Assembly (NCBI RefSeq): GCF_935825525.1
Contig: NZ_CAKXZT010000173.1
Span: 59,120-123,119, forward strand
Reading direction: 5' to 3'
Source: Mesorhizobium escarrei
GTDB taxonomy: Bacteria; Pseudomonadota; Alphaproteobacteria; Rhizobiales; Rhizobiaceae
Length of the DNA stretch: 64,000 nucleotides
A program made the position numbers and the translations under genes. The notes below the pieces were generated by a model, which was given only the letters and a program-made list of their open reading frames with translations, was not told the origin of the DNA and did not search any database. This document shows, in pieces, positions 26,969 through 39,983 of the stretch; within the stretch, counting starts at the first letter, position 1, and each line of letters begins with the position of its first letter.

Positions 26969-27022
26969 CCAAGTCATGTTTTCAAGCCAAGTCATTTTTT
27001 AGACCCAAGTCATGGATTTTCA
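26969..27022. repeat. three tandem 18-bp repeats
   Basis: CCAAGTCAT recurs at 26969, 26987 and 27005, exactly 18 bp apart, each followed by a T-rich half. It lies between the convergent hypothetical gene and the alpha/beta hydrolase gene. The AAGTC core resembles the 19-bp tandem repeat at 61337-61393. Confidence 0.7.
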
Positions 27023-27068
27023 ATGGTTGGAGCAGTCTTTGCGCATCCGGAGGGAGCACGGCACTCAA

Positions 27069-28043
27069 TCAGGCGGTGTCGTCACTTCCCGGAATGAAGG
27101 CATCGAAGGCGGCAAAGAACTGCTCGCGAAAAAAGTCGGCTTCCTGCAATATTTCATGGCGTGCGCCGTCGATCACCAGCAGCGAGCCGAGGCGCAGGCG
27201 TCTGGTGTAGGTTTCCACCGCCTTGGTCGAGACGACCTGGTCGGCGCCGGCGGCGACCACCAGCAGGGGAACCTGGATCCTGGCCATGAAGTCAGGATCG
27301 CTGACGGCCTCGGATGCCTCAACCGCCGCTTTCAGCCAGCGTATCGTCGGGCCGCCGAGCGCCAGTTGCGGGTAGGTTTCGTAGATCAGCGTGTTGCGTC
27401 GATAGCGCTCCGGATCCGATGTCACCATATTGGCGGCAAACGGAATGGTTCTTCTGGGCCGCGGACCCCAGGCGGCATAAAGCCTGCCAAGGCCCAGCAG
27501 ACAGAACAGCGAGCAGAGGCGGCGAACGGTGGTTGTCGAGACCGGCAGGTCGGGCACGGCCAGGAAGGGCGCGATCAGCACCATGCGCCGTACGCGGTTC
27601 ACCATCGACGGCCCGGCAAGCAGCGTGATCACAGCCCCGGCCGAATGGGCCAATATGTAGTATGGCCCCCGGCAGTCGGGCAGCACGATCTCCTCGAAGA
27701 ACTGTTCCAGGTCGCCGGTGTAGTCGAAGAAGCTGCGGACATAGCCGCGCTCGCGGTCGCTGATCAGCCGGTCGGAACCGCCCTGGCCGCGCCAGTCGAA
27801 GGTGGCGACGCCAAAGCCGCGGTCCGTGAGGTTGCGGGTGGTCTCGAAATATTTTTCGATGCACTCGTTGCGGCCGGTCAAGACGACCACGGTGCCTTTC
27901 ATCGGGCGCGCAACCGCAGGAAAGAGGCCATAACGAATCTTCTTGCCGTCGCGCGTGGTGAAGAAACCACCGGCGGCATTTTCCGGCAGCGGATTGCCCG
28001 GAATTTCGCGAAAAAGGGAAGTTTTGTCGAGGAGGTCCGTCAT
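27069..28043 (-). CDS. alpha/beta hydrolase, lysophospholipase-like
   Basis: A 324-residue serine hydrolase (Hydrolase_4/PldB group). Nucleophile elbow AHSAGAVI, oxyanion segment VVLTGRNECIEKY, catalytic Asp in VVAAGADQVV and His in GARHEILQE are visible. It probably cleaves lysophospholipids or monoglycerides at the cytosolic membrane face. Start ATG 28043 gives the normal family length; an in-frame ATG at 28076 is the alternative, and neither has a strong ribosome site. Confidence 0.85.
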   Translation of the reverse strand: MTDLLDKTSLFREIPGNPLPENAAGGFFTTRDGKKIRYGLFPAVARPMKGTVVVLTGRNECIEKYFETTRNLTDRGFGVATFDWRGQGGSDRLISDRERGYVRSFFDYTGDLEQFFEEIVLPDCRGPYYILAHSAGAVITLLAGPSMVNRVRRMVLIAPFLAVPDLPVSTTTVRRLCSLFCLLGLGRLYAAWGPRPRRTIPFAANMVTSDPERYRRNTLIYETYPQLALGGPTIRWLKAAVEASEAVSDPDFMARIQVPLLVVAAGADQVVSTKAVETYTRRLRLGSLLVIDGARHEILQEADFFREQFFAAFDAFIPGSDDTA

Positions 28044-28315
28044 TCGGCGCTGCGTTTTAAGTGTCGCTGCCTGCATGGCGCAAGCTTTGGTAGGCATAGA
28101 CGCCCCATGCAGCAAAAGCAAAGGGCAGCAAAAGCAAAGGAATTCCGGACGCGTTGGAAAGGCTGAACGAGGCAGCCGGCGAGTGAGGCCGAAAGCAGCT
28201 TGCGGCATGCTTCCGGCCCCCCGTCGATCCGGGAGGAAGGGACGTTACACCCGGTCGGCCCTGTTGCGGCATCTCGCGCATAACCCCGAAAATCGAAGCC
28301 GATTTCGCTGTCAAT

Positions 28316-28378
28316 CATGCGCAATCAAAGTGTTACAGCGTCCATTTGCGCGTCCGAGAGGACGCGCGACGCCGTAAC
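28316..28378. repeat. RIME-like mosaic repeat C, copy 2
   Basis: Second copy of the unit at 6289-6349, with CATGCGCAATCAAAGT, TACAGCGTCC and the hairpin GCGCGTCC-GAGA-GGACGCGC. It lies between the alpha/beta hydrolase gene and the hsp20 promoter, both of which point away from it. Confidence 0.75.
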
Positions 28379-28475
28379 CGCCGCCTGTTTCTTGATCCTG
28401 GAAGCAGTTTAGCGCGACTTAGCTGAACGCCCGCCGAAGCCGCGGTTCATCTGCCGTTCATCGAGGCGGCAGAAT

Positions 28476-28504
28476 CTTGAAATGCCTTCGCGTGCTCCCC
28501 AAAT
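28476..28504 (+). promoter_or_regulatory. RpoH (sigma-32) type promoter for hsp20
   Basis: CTTGAAA at 28476-28482, 14 bases, then CCCCAAAT at 28497-28504: nearly the textbook heat-shock promoter (CTTGAAA N13-15 CCCCATNT). Transcription would start near 28511, giving a leader of about 100 nt that contains the ROSE-like structure. Confidence 0.8.
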
Positions 28505-28510
28505 GTCTGC

Positions 28511-28609
28511 TGCGGCCGCCAATGTCGGGGCCGCTGGCCTATCCGGAACGCCGTCACGGGTTTCGCACCGGCCATACGCAAACCTTGTTGCTCAACAGGA
28601 GAACACACT
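28511..28609 (+). ncRNA. ROSE-like RNA thermometer in hsp20 leader
   Basis: The leader contains a hairpin with GCGGCC (28512-28517) and GGCCGC (28529-28534), a central imperfect stem, and a 3' hairpin in which CUUGUU (28584-28589) pairs with AACAGG (28594-28599). The last stem covers part of the Shine-Dalgarno AGGAG at 28597-28601. The UUGCUC element at the loop is the ROSE hallmark in rhizobial small heat-shock genes. At high temperature the weak stem (a G-U and A-U pairs) melts and frees the ribosome site. Confidence 0.75.
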
Positions 28610-29077
28610 ATGCGTCACGTTGATTTTTCCCCGCTCTATCGTTCAACTGTCGGTTTCGACCGGCTGTTCACCATGCTCGATTCGCTTGCGCAGCCGGAAG
28701 GTGCGCAGACCTATCCGCCCTACAACATCGAGCGCACCGGTGAGGATTCCTATCGCATCTCGATGGCGGTCGCCGGCTTCTCGGACGATGAGCTCTCGAT
28801 CGAGGCTCACCGCAACGTTCTGACTGTCAAGGGTGAGCGCAAGGAGGAGGGCAATGGCGAAGGCTCCGAACTGCTTTATCGCGGTATCGCCAGCAGGGCC
28901 TTTGAGCGCCGCTTCCAGCTTGCCGACCATGTTGACGTCGTCGGCGCCTCGCTGAAGAACGGCCTGCTGTTCGTCGACCTCAAGCGCAACATTCCCGAGG
29001 AGCTGAAGCCGCGCAAGATCGCGATCACCGCGTCTTCGGCGAAGGCCAAGCAGATCGAGGCCAAGACCGCCGCGTAA
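28610..29077 (+). CDS. Hsp20 small heat-shock protein
   Basis: A 155-residue ATP-independent chaperone that holds unfolding proteins. The alpha-crystallin domain spans about residues 35-130: YNIERTGEDSYRISMAVAGF at its start, LTVKGERKEE, FERRFQLADHVDV, and the closing ASLKNGLLFVDLKRNIPEE with the A-x-x-x-G-L motif. The C-terminal extension is short; an I-x-I motif (KIAIT) is present. It is controlled by the RpoH-type promoter and ROSE-like leader upstream and ends before a strong terminator. Confidence 0.95.
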   Translation: MRHVDFSPLYRSTVGFDRLFTMLDSLAQPEGAQTYPPYNIERTGEDSYRISMAVAGFSDDELSIEAHRNVLTVKGERKEEGNGEGSELLYRGIASRAFERRFQLADHVDVVGASLKNGLLFVDLKRNIPEELKPRKIAITASSAKAKQIEAKTAA

Positions 29078-29104
29078 GCTGCGTCACAAGACGATCTAGG
29101 GACG

Positions 29105-29132
29105 AAGGGCGGCGCTTCGCGCCGCCCTTTTT
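29105..29132 (+). terminator. terminator of hsp20
   Basis: Stem AAGGGCGGCGC (29105-29115) with GCGCCGCCCTT (29119-29129), loop TTC, followed by TTT. A strong Rho-independent terminator 28 bp after the stop codon. Its A-run on the other strand may also serve transcripts from the convergent threonine aldolase gene. Confidence 0.85.
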
Positions 29133-29147
29133 GACGATAAGGTGCCG

Positions 29148-30200
29148 CTATCCAGCAATCAGTTCGCCAAAGCGGTCGACCTCTTCGGCCGTCGTCGCAA
29201 AGCTGGTGACGAAACGATAGAGCGCCTCGTCCTCGCCGATATGGCCATCAAAGTCGTGCGGCTTGTGCCAGTCGTAGAAGGCGGCACCGGCCAAATGCAC
29301 CCGTTCGGCCTTGGCCTTTTTCATCACCGCGAACACTTCGTTGGCTTGCGGCAGCCAGGCCAGACGCGCCGACGCGGAATCCTCGATCAGTGCTGCGAGG
29401 CGTGCTGCCATGGCGTTGGCATGCCGCGCCGTGTCGAGCCACAGGCCGTCCTTGAAATAGGCTTCGAACTGCGCTGCGATGAAGCGCGATTTCGAGAACA
29501 ATTGCGCCGCGCGCTTGCGCAGGAAGGCCAGTTCCCTGGCGCGGTCGAGGTCGAACAGCACGATAGCCTCGGCGCACCAGCAGCCGTTCTTGGTGCCGCC
29601 GAAAGAGAGGATGTCGACGCCGCCCTTCCAGGTCATCTCCGCCGGTGTTGTTTCGAGCGCGACCAGCGCATTGGCGAAGCGGGCGCCATCCATGTGCAGC
29701 GGCAGTTTGTGATGCTTGGCGATCGCCGAAATCCTGGCGATTTCGTTCAGCGTGTATATGGTGCCGACCTCGGTCGACTGGGTGATCGACACCGCCATCG
29801 GGCGCCCGGAATGGACGATTTCAGGCGCGAAGCGGCCGACCGTCCTGTCCAGGTTGTTCGGATCGATCTTGCCCAGCGCACCGTCGACGGCATAAAGCCG
29901 TGAGCCGCCGGTAAAGTATTCCGGGGCACCGCATTCATCCTCGATGACATGCGACTCTCGATGGCAGAAGGAAATGCCGCCTGATTTGTTGTAGGCGGTC
30001 AGCGACAGGGAATTGGCGGCGGTGCCGGTGGCCACGAAAAACACCGCGACCTCGCGCTCGAAGATTTCGTTGAAGCGCTGGTATGCGGCCTGGTCGAGGG
30101 CGCCGTCGCCATAGGCGGTGGAAAAGCCGCCGGCATGGGCCGACAGACCCGCGGCGATGCTGGGATGGGCGCCTGCCCAATTGTCGGAAGCGAAATTCAT
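29148..30200 (-). CDS. ltaE: low-specificity L-threonine aldolase
   Basis: A 350-residue PLP enzyme of the beta-eliminating lyase family that splits L-threonine or allo-threonine to glycine and acetaldehyde. PLP lysine is in FGGTKNGCWCAEA, the Asp/Arg pair in LHMDGARFANAL, and the N-terminal NFASDNWAGAHPSI matches the family. Start ATG 30200; the upstream open frame lacks support. Length is normal. It diverges from gltB across a 573-bp repeat-containing region. Confidence 0.9.
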   Translation of the reverse strand: MNFASDNWAGAHPSIAAGLSAHAGGFSTAYGDGALDQAAYQRFNEIFEREVAVFFVATGTAANSLSLTAYNKSGGISFCHRESHVIEDECGAPEYFTGGSRLYAVDGALGKIDPNNLDRTVGRFAPEIVHSGRPMAVSITQSTEVGTIYTLNEIARISAIAKHHKLPLHMDGARFANALVALETTPAEMTWKGGVDILSFGGTKNGCWCAEAIVLFDLDRARELAFLRKRAAQLFSKSRFIAAQFEAYFKDGLWLDTARHANAMAARLAALIEDSASARLAWLPQANEVFAVMKKAKAERVHLAGAAFYDWHKPHDFDGHIGEDEALYRFVTSFATTAEEVDRFGELIAG

Positions 30201-30306
30201 GCGTTTGCCTGTGCTGGGAAAATCGAGGCGACCTTGGCCGTTTTTGCGTGCCGCTCGCAAGTGCCAAGCGCCGGAAAAGCGGTAAAGCCAGCGAGAGGCC
30301 GGACCT

Positions 30307-30346
30307 AAAGCGCGTCGTGTTCGGCCGGCCTCATGCGACGCGCTCT
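30307..30346. repeat. mosaic repeat B, copy 1
   Basis: AAAGCGCGTCG...CGACGCGCTCT, a palindromic unit of 40 bp. An inverted copy lies at 37359-37398 on the far side of gltBD, sharing CCGGCCTCATGCGACGCGCT exactly. It abuts repeat A. Confidence 0.75.
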
Positions 30347-30413
30347 AGGTTGTTGTTTTCATGCATGTCGTTATCGCAAAACCGCTGCACACTTTTGCGC
30401 GACATGCATTAAA
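30343..30413. repeat. mosaic repeat A, copy 1
   Basis: A 71-bp unit from CTCTAGG to GCATTAAA; its core at 30361-30409 starts with ATGCATGTCG and ends with CGACATGCAT, so it can form a large hairpin. The inverted copy at 37190-37260 is identical over 47 bp. A diverged relative lies at 63708-63792. Confidence 0.85.
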
Positions 30414-30528
30414 GGCCGCGACTGAAGGTTGCGTTTTGGCCGGGTGGCGCGTAATTTTCTGTCTCTAAATGCCCAAGATTGTTGTGAATCGGCCTTGTGC
30501 GCATCCGCAATTTCTGTCATAAAAATTT

Positions 30529-30547
30529 AGGACAGTAGTGCTGTCTT
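30529..30547. promoter_or_regulatory. palindrome upstream of gltB
   Basis: AGGACAGTAGTGCTGTCTT has arms GACAG/CTGTC around TAGTG. It sits in an AT-rich stretch about 230 bp before gltB, the most promoter-like part of the gap. A regulator such as an Lrp/AsnC or LysR protein might bind here, but no motif was recognised. Confidence 0.35.
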
Positions 30548-30773
30548 ATTTTGTCGCACAAAACAGGCTGGATTGGCGTATCATTGGGCCTCTCCGGCCG
30601 TTGCCGCGAGCGACAGGTAGACAGCCCGGCTCTGGCCTGTACGATTGCCGGATGCGAACCAGGCCGCCTGGTTCGGCAAGGATTTCGCAAGACGTGCCGC
30701 AAGGATGAGAGGGAAGCTCATGCGCTTCCCAAGGGAAACCAGCGCCCGAAGGGCTGGCATGGAGGACAGGACG

Positions 30774-35522
<4,749 letters not shown>

Positions 35523-35665
35523 GCTTTGGGAGTTGCCGGGAAGCTTGGCTTCCCGGGCGACGCCTTCATCAACAATCCTGGCCTCGACTGAAGGTTGCCA
35601 TGGCTGCCTTATGAGGTTAACGGGTGCGTCGTCGAGCGCGCCATCTGGACAGCAGGGACTGGACT

Positions 35666-37120
35666 ATGGGCAAGGTAACAGGGTTTCTCGAGATCGACCG
35701 GCAGGTGCACAAGTACCAGCCGGCTTCCGACCGCATCCGGCATTTTCGCGAGTTCACTTTGCCGATGTCGGACAAGGAGGTTGAGAAACAGGCCGCGCGC
35801 TGCATGGATTGCGGCATTCCGTACTGCCATGGGCCGACCGGCTGCCCGGTCCACAACCAGATCCCGGACTGGAACGACCTCGTCTACAATGGCGACTGGG
35901 ACAATGCGATCCGCAACCTGCACTCGACCAATAATTTCCCGGAATTCACCGGCCGCATCTGTCCGGCACCTTGCGAGGAAGCCTGCACGCTGAACCTCGA
36001 GGACATTCCGGTCGCCATCAAGACGATCGAGCAGGCGATCGCCGACAAGGCCTATGAAACCGGTCATATCCGGCCCTATCCTCCGGAAAAGAAAACCGGC
36101 AAGCGCGTCGCCGTCATTGGCTCGGGGCCGGCCGGCATGGCGGCCGCCCAGCAGCTTGGCCGCGCCGGCCACGACGTTCACGTTTATGAGCGCGAGAGCC
36201 GGCCGGGCGGGCTGATGCGCTACGGCATCCCCGACTTCAAGATCGAGAAGCACTACATCGACCGCCGCATCGAGCAGATGCAGGGCGAGGGCGTGAGCTT
36301 CCATTGCGGGATCAATGTCGGCGTCGACAAGCCGGTGGCGGAGCTGCTCGCCGAATACGATGCGGTGCTCTATTGCGGCGGTTCGGAAACGCCGCGCCCG
36401 GCCAACATTCCCGGCGACGATCTCGACGGCGTGCATGACGCGATGCCTTACCTGGTGCAGCAGAACAAGCGCATCGGCGGCGAGCCGATCCAGTCGGTGG
36501 CGTGGCCCTCGCCGCCGATCGTCGCCGGCGGCCAGCATGTCGTCGTCGTCGGCGGCGGCGACACCGCATCGGACTGCGTCGGCACCGCCTTCCGCCAGGG
36601 CGCCGTGCGCGTCACCCAGCTCGACATCCGGCCGCAGCCGCCGGAAAAGGAAGACAAGCTTTCGGTCTGGCCCTACTGGGCGACGAAGATGCGCACCTCG
36701 TCCTCGCAGGCGGAAGGCGCCGAGCGCGAGTTCCAGGTGGCGACGCTCGAATTCATCGGCGAGGACGGCGCGTTGACCGGCGTCAAATGCTGCGAGGTCG
36801 ATGAAAGGCGCAAGCCGATCGCCGGCACGGAATTCGTCATCCGCGCGGATCTCGCCTTCATCGCTATCGGCTTTGCCGGGCCGGCCTCCGTCGGGCCGGT
36901 GTCGGAGCTGGCTGGCCAGATGAAGATCGCCATCGACAGCCGACGCTCGAACAATGTCAAGGCCAATGATCGCGACTACAAGACCAGCGTCGAAAAGCTC
37001 TATGCGGCGGGCGATGTGCGCCGCGGTCAATCGCTGGTCGTCTGGGCGATCCGCGAGGGCCGTCAGGCAGCGCGTTCGATCGACGAGGCGCTGATGGGAT
37101 CGAGCGTGCTGCCGCGCTGA
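35666..37120 (+). CDS. gltD: glutamate synthase (NADPH) small subunit
   Basis: A 484-residue FAD/NADPH subunit that passes electrons to GltB. N-terminal cysteine clusters (CMDCGIPYCHGPTGCPVHN and CPAPCEEACTL) bind two 4Fe-4S centres; the FAD site GSGPAGMAAAQQLGRAGH and NADPH site VVVVGGGDTASDCVGTAFRQ follow. C-terminal AAGDVRRGQSLVVWAI closes the FAD fold. ATG 35666 is the standard start, 143 bp after gltB. A cluster of palindromic repeats follows its stop. Confidence 0.96.
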   Translation: MGKVTGFLEIDRQVHKYQPASDRIRHFREFTLPMSDKEVEKQAARCMDCGIPYCHGPTGCPVHNQIPDWNDLVYNGDWDNAIRNLHSTNNFPEFTGRICPAPCEEACTLNLEDIPVAIKTIEQAIADKAYETGHIRPYPPEKKTGKRVAVIGSGPAGMAAAQQLGRAGHDVHVYERESRPGGLMRYGIPDFKIEKHYIDRRIEQMQGEGVSFHCGINVGVDKPVAELLAEYDAVLYCGGSETPRPANIPGDDLDGVHDAMPYLVQQNKRIGGEPIQSVAWPSPPIVAGGQHVVVVGGGDTASDCVGTAFRQGAVRVTQLDIRPQPPEKEDKLSVWPYWATKMRTSSSQAEGAEREFQVATLEFIGEDGALTGVKCCEVDERRKPIAGTEFVIRADLAFIAIGFAGPASVGPVSELAGQMKIAIDSRRSNNVKANDRDYKTSVEKLYAAGDVRRGQSLVVWAIREGRQAARSIDEALMGSSVLPR

Positions 37121-37189
37121 GACCGTTTGGAAACTCTACTCCCGCGGCCATCTGAGGGCGTTTTCTGCGCTTCCGGTGCCCGGAGCAGG

Positions 37190-37260
37190 TTTAATGCATG
37201 TCGCGCAAAAGTGTGCAGCGGTTTTGCGATAACGACATGCTTAAAAACAACACCCTAGAG
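37190..37260. repeat. mosaic repeat A, copy 2 (inverted)
   Basis: Reverse complement of copy 1 at 30343-30413; 47 bp (37194-37240) are identical. It is the first of four palindromic units packed into about 210 bp after gltD and could form the 3' end structure of that transcript. Confidence 0.85.
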
Positions 37261-37318
37261 CAATTCCAGGAGAAGTGCGTAGCGGTTTTCCGTCCGGAAT
37301 TGCGAAAAAACAAATACT
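37258..37318. repeat. RIME-type palindromic unit
   Basis: CAATTCC at 37261-37267 pairs with GGAATTG at 37296-37302, with AGCGGTTTTCCGTCC between and a GCGAAAAAACAAATA tail. This wording is the common rhizobial intergenic mosaic element (RIME) as I remember it. Confidence 0.7.
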
Positions 37319-37360
37319 TAGAGCGGTTCGGCGGTTCTATCAAAAGCTGAACCGCTCTAA
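37318..37360. repeat. long hairpin after gltD
   Basis: Perfect 12-base arms TTAGAGCGGTTC (37318-37329) and GAACCGCTCTAA (37349-37360) around a 19-base loop. It joins the RIME unit to repeat B and could act as a bidirectional transcription end between gltD and the convergent DUF459 gene. Confidence 0.7.
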
Positions 37361-37398
37361 AGCGCGTCGCATGAGGCCGGTCACACGCGACGCGCTTT
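37359..37398. repeat. mosaic repeat B, copy 2 (inverted)
   Basis: AAAGCGCGTCGC...GCGACGCGCTTT, inverted relative to 30307-30346. Its end touches the stop codon of the DUF459 gene (37398-37400). Confidence 0.75.
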
Positions 37399-38633
37399 TA
37401 GGGAGTGATCGCCGTGGTCGTTTCGGGCACAGTCGCCGCCACAGGCTGCTTCCTTGGCGGCCAGGAAAAATCGTCGGCGCGGCCTGGCGAAGCAGCTGAT
37501 GCCTTGCCCCCGACGACGCGTTTTTCGCCGGGCCCGTCCACCTGTGCCGGCGCCGCGGCGCCGAGAAGTTCCGAACCGCCGTCGAGTGCCGGATCGCTAA
37601 GCAGCATCGGCACGGTGCGGTCGACGGGCATGGGCGTCGGTGCCGGCGCCCCGACGGGAGCGCCGGCCGGCGCATAAGCTGTCGGTGTGCCCGGAGGCGA
37701 GGTCATTCCAAGGATCTTCAGCAAGGGTTTTTCGGCATAGAAGGCGAGCTTGCGTTTGCCGGCTTTCGACACACGGATGCCGTCGTCGGTGCGCAGGCGC
37801 ACCGGCTGGCCGTTGATATCAGGCCCGCTGGTGACAAAGGCGCCTTCCTCGTCAACGAAACCGTCCCAGATGTCGATGAATTCGCCGCCATGACTCTCGG
37901 CCGTCGAGCGGTAGATTTCGTTGAAAGCCAGCATGTCGGAGGTCATCTTCGGCGCCTTGAAGGCCGGCATGCCGACCCACAGATACGGGACCTTGGCCGA
38001 TGCGATGGCCTTGCCGAACGCTTCGGTACGGCGTTCGTATTCCTTGGTCCACTCTTCGGACCGCGGCTGTTCGCGTTCACCGTTCACGCGCATCTGCTGC
38101 CGATCGTTGGAGCCCAGCATGACGATCACGGCGGCGGGCTTTTCGGTCTCGATCAGCGACTTGATCTGTTCGGGCCAGTTGTAGAAATCGTCACGCACGA
38201 AACCGGACGAACCATTGCTGCGAACGACGATCCTGATCTTGGTGTTTTCGGCAAAGGCGGTGTCGAGACCTTCGGCGAGGCCGCTCGCCATGAAATCGCC
38301 AACCACCAGAACGGTGCGGGCATCCGGCGCCTTCTCGACAATCGGCGCGGCCGGCTCAGCCGGCCGGCGCGGCGCGGCGCGGGGCTTTCTGGCTTTTGGC
38401 TTGCGTGGCCCGATCCTCTGCATCAGTCGCGGCTGAATCAGTCGCGGCGGCTCCACCCGCTCGCTTCGGCGCAGAAACAACAAGTCGCGCAGCGACCAGC
38501 CACGCCTTTGTTCTTCCTGCGCCACGGCCGGCGTGTGAAAGACGGCGGCAGTGCTGACGGCCAGAACGGCAATGGCCAGAATCAGGATCGGCACGCGACG
38601 AAGGATCACACGGATACGCGCAGCCGAAACCAA
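37398..38633 (-). CDS. DUF459 SGNH/GDSL-like hydrolase, secreted
   Basis: A 411-residue protein with an N-terminal signal or anchor (VPILILAIAVLAVSTAAVF), a basic/proline-rich linker (about 55-95), an SGNH-type domain at about 105-310 (VVGDFMASGLAEGL, VMLGSNDRQQM, DDGIRVSKAGKRKLA) and a Pro/Ala-rich tail. The block I segment reads GDFMASG where GDSL enzymes have GDS, so the usual nucleophile Ser is displaced. Related proteins are thought to act on cell-surface polysaccharide esters. The start is TTG 38633 with GGAG seven bases upstream; internal GTG codons are alternatives. Confidence 0.78.
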   Translation of the reverse strand: MVSAARIRVILRRVPILILAIAVLAVSTAAVFHTPAVAQEEQRRGWSLRDLLFLRRSERVEPPRLIQPRLMQRIGPRKPKARKPRAAPRRPAEPAAPIVEKAPDARTVLVVGDFMASGLAEGLDTAFAENTKIRIVVRSNGSSGFVRDDFYNWPEQIKSLIETEKPAAVIVMLGSNDRQQMRVNGEREQPRSEEWTKEYERRTEAFGKAIASAKVPYLWVGMPAFKAPKMTSDMLAFNEIYRSTAESHGGEFIDIWDGFVDEEGAFVTSGPDINGQPVRLRTDDGIRVSKAGKRKLAFYAEKPLLKILGMTSPPGTPTAYAPAGAPVGAPAPTPMPVDRTVPMLLSDPALDGGSELLGAAAPAQVDGPGEKRVVGGKASAASPGRADDFSWPPRKQPVAATVPETTTAITP

Positions 38634-38698
38634 TTACCGTCTCCATCCCTTAAGAGCGCCGGACTCTAATACAACCGTGCCGCCGCTCTATCTATTTT

Positions 38699-38736
38699 GA
38701 GCATCAGATTCCCAAAACCGGTTTGGGTCGATGCTC
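38699..38736. repeat. palindromic unit between DUF459 and transglycosylase genes
   Basis: GAGCATC (38699-38705) and GATGCTC (38730-38736) enclose CCCAAAACCGGTTTGGG, a nested palindrome. Another rhizobial-style mosaic element, possibly serving as the 5' boundary of the DUF459 transcript. Confidence 0.6.
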
Positions 38737-38756
38737 CAGGTCTGCCCTATGCGAGG

Positions 38757-39983
38757 CTAGTTCTGCCTGAGCGATTTGAGCACTTCCATGCTCGGATGTC
38801 CGTCCTGGGTCAAGCCAGCCTTTGCCTGGAATGCCATGATGGCGGCTCTCGATCCCTCGCCGATCTTGCCGTCGAACTTGCCGTCGTAGTAGCCGTACTG
38901 GGAAAGCCGTTGCTGAAGCTCCTGCCTCTCCTCGAAGGAGAGCTTCGTGAAAGGCCGCTGCCAGTCCTGCACAAGCCCACCATGGCCGGCGATTTCGTCG
39001 GCAAGAAGGCCAACGGCAACCGCGTATTTGTCGGCATTATTGTAGCGCTTGATGACCGAAAAATTCTTGACCATCAGGAAAGCCGGGCCGCCCCGGCCGC
39101 CCGGCACCTTCAGCGTGGCCTTCTCCGCGCTATTCCTGAACGGCTTGCCGTTGACACGCGTGACACCCAGCGCTTGCCATTGCGACAGCGACTTCGATCC
39201 GGCCGGGAACTTCCTTCCGTCGGGAAGGCTGACTTCATAGCCCCAGGTCTTGCCGGCCTGCCAGCCGTTCTTCCTGAGCAGATTGGCGGCCGTTGCCAAT
39301 GCATCGGGAATCGAATTCCAGATGTCGCGCTTGCCGTCACCGTCCATGTCGACCGCATAGGCCTGATAGCTGGTGGGAATGAACTGGGTATGGCCCATGG
39401 CGCCGGCCCATGAGCCACTGAGGTGGCTTTTATCGATGTCGCCCCTTTGCAGGATCTTCAGCGCCGCGATCAGCTGCGTGCGGGCAAACTTCGATCGTCT
39501 CGAATCGGCATAGCCAAGCGTTGCCAGCGAACGCACGACATTGCGCATGACATCGTCGCGCTTGAGGATTTCGCCGTAGTTCGATTCCATCGACCAGATC
39601 GCCAGCAGGATGTGACGGTCGACGCCGTATCTTGCCTCGATCCTGTCCAGCCACGGCTTCCACTTCCTGGCCATCTGCTTGCCAACAGCGACCGACTGGT
39701 CATGGACGCGGTTGTCGAAATAGTCCCAGGCCGGCGCGGTGAATTCGGGTTGATAGCGAGCTTTTTCCAGCACGACCGGGTCGGCATCGCTGATGCCCTC
39801 GAATGCGCGGTCGTAAACGGCGCCGGAAACGCCGCTCCGCACCGCGGTGGCGCGGAAACTCGCCACCCATTGCCGGAAACCGGCGTCGGCAAAAGCCGAT
39901 CCGGTTGAAATCAGCAAGGCAAGCGAAAGGCTGGCGGCCGCAACGATGCTTGTGAAGCGCTTTGCGGCGTTGCGAACGGACAT
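38757..39983 (-). CDS. lytic murein transglycosylase, MltB family
   Basis: A 408-residue periplasmic enzyme that cuts the peptidoglycan glycan strand, leaving 1,6-anhydromuramic acid. Signal peptide to about residue 32, catalytic Glu133 in AIWSMESNYGE, substrate motif GSWAGAMGHTQFIPTSY, and a C-terminal peptidoglycan-binding domain (LQQRLSQYGYYDGKFDGKIGEGSRAAIMAFQ) at about 345-400. No lipobox is evident, unlike E. coli MltB. AGGAGGAG lies just before the ATG. It diverges from galU. Confidence 0.93.
   Translation of the reverse strand: MSVRNAAKRFTSIVAAASLSLALLISTGSAFADAGFRQWVASFRATAVRSGVSGAVYDRAFEGISDADPVVLEKARYQPEFTAPAWDYFDNRVHDQSVAVGKQMARKWKPWLDRIEARYGVDRHILLAIWSMESNYGEILKRDDVMRNVVRSLATLGYADSRRSKFARTQLIAALKILQRGDIDKSHLSGSWAGAMGHTQFIPTSYQAYAVDMDGDGKRDIWNSIPDALATAANLLRKNGWQAGKTWGYEVSLPDGRKFPAGSKSLSQWQALGVTRVNGKPFRNSAEKATLKVPGGRGGPAFLMVKNFSVIKRYNNADKYAVAVGLLADEIAGHGGLVQDWQRPFTKLSFEERQELQQRLSQYGYYDGKFDGKIGEGSRAAIMAFQAKAGLTQDGHPSMEVLKSLRQN

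Noticed and set aside
30267..30773. CRISPR array or phage attachment site in the gltB upstream region
   Set aside because: Repeats here are single palindromic mosaic units without regular spacers.
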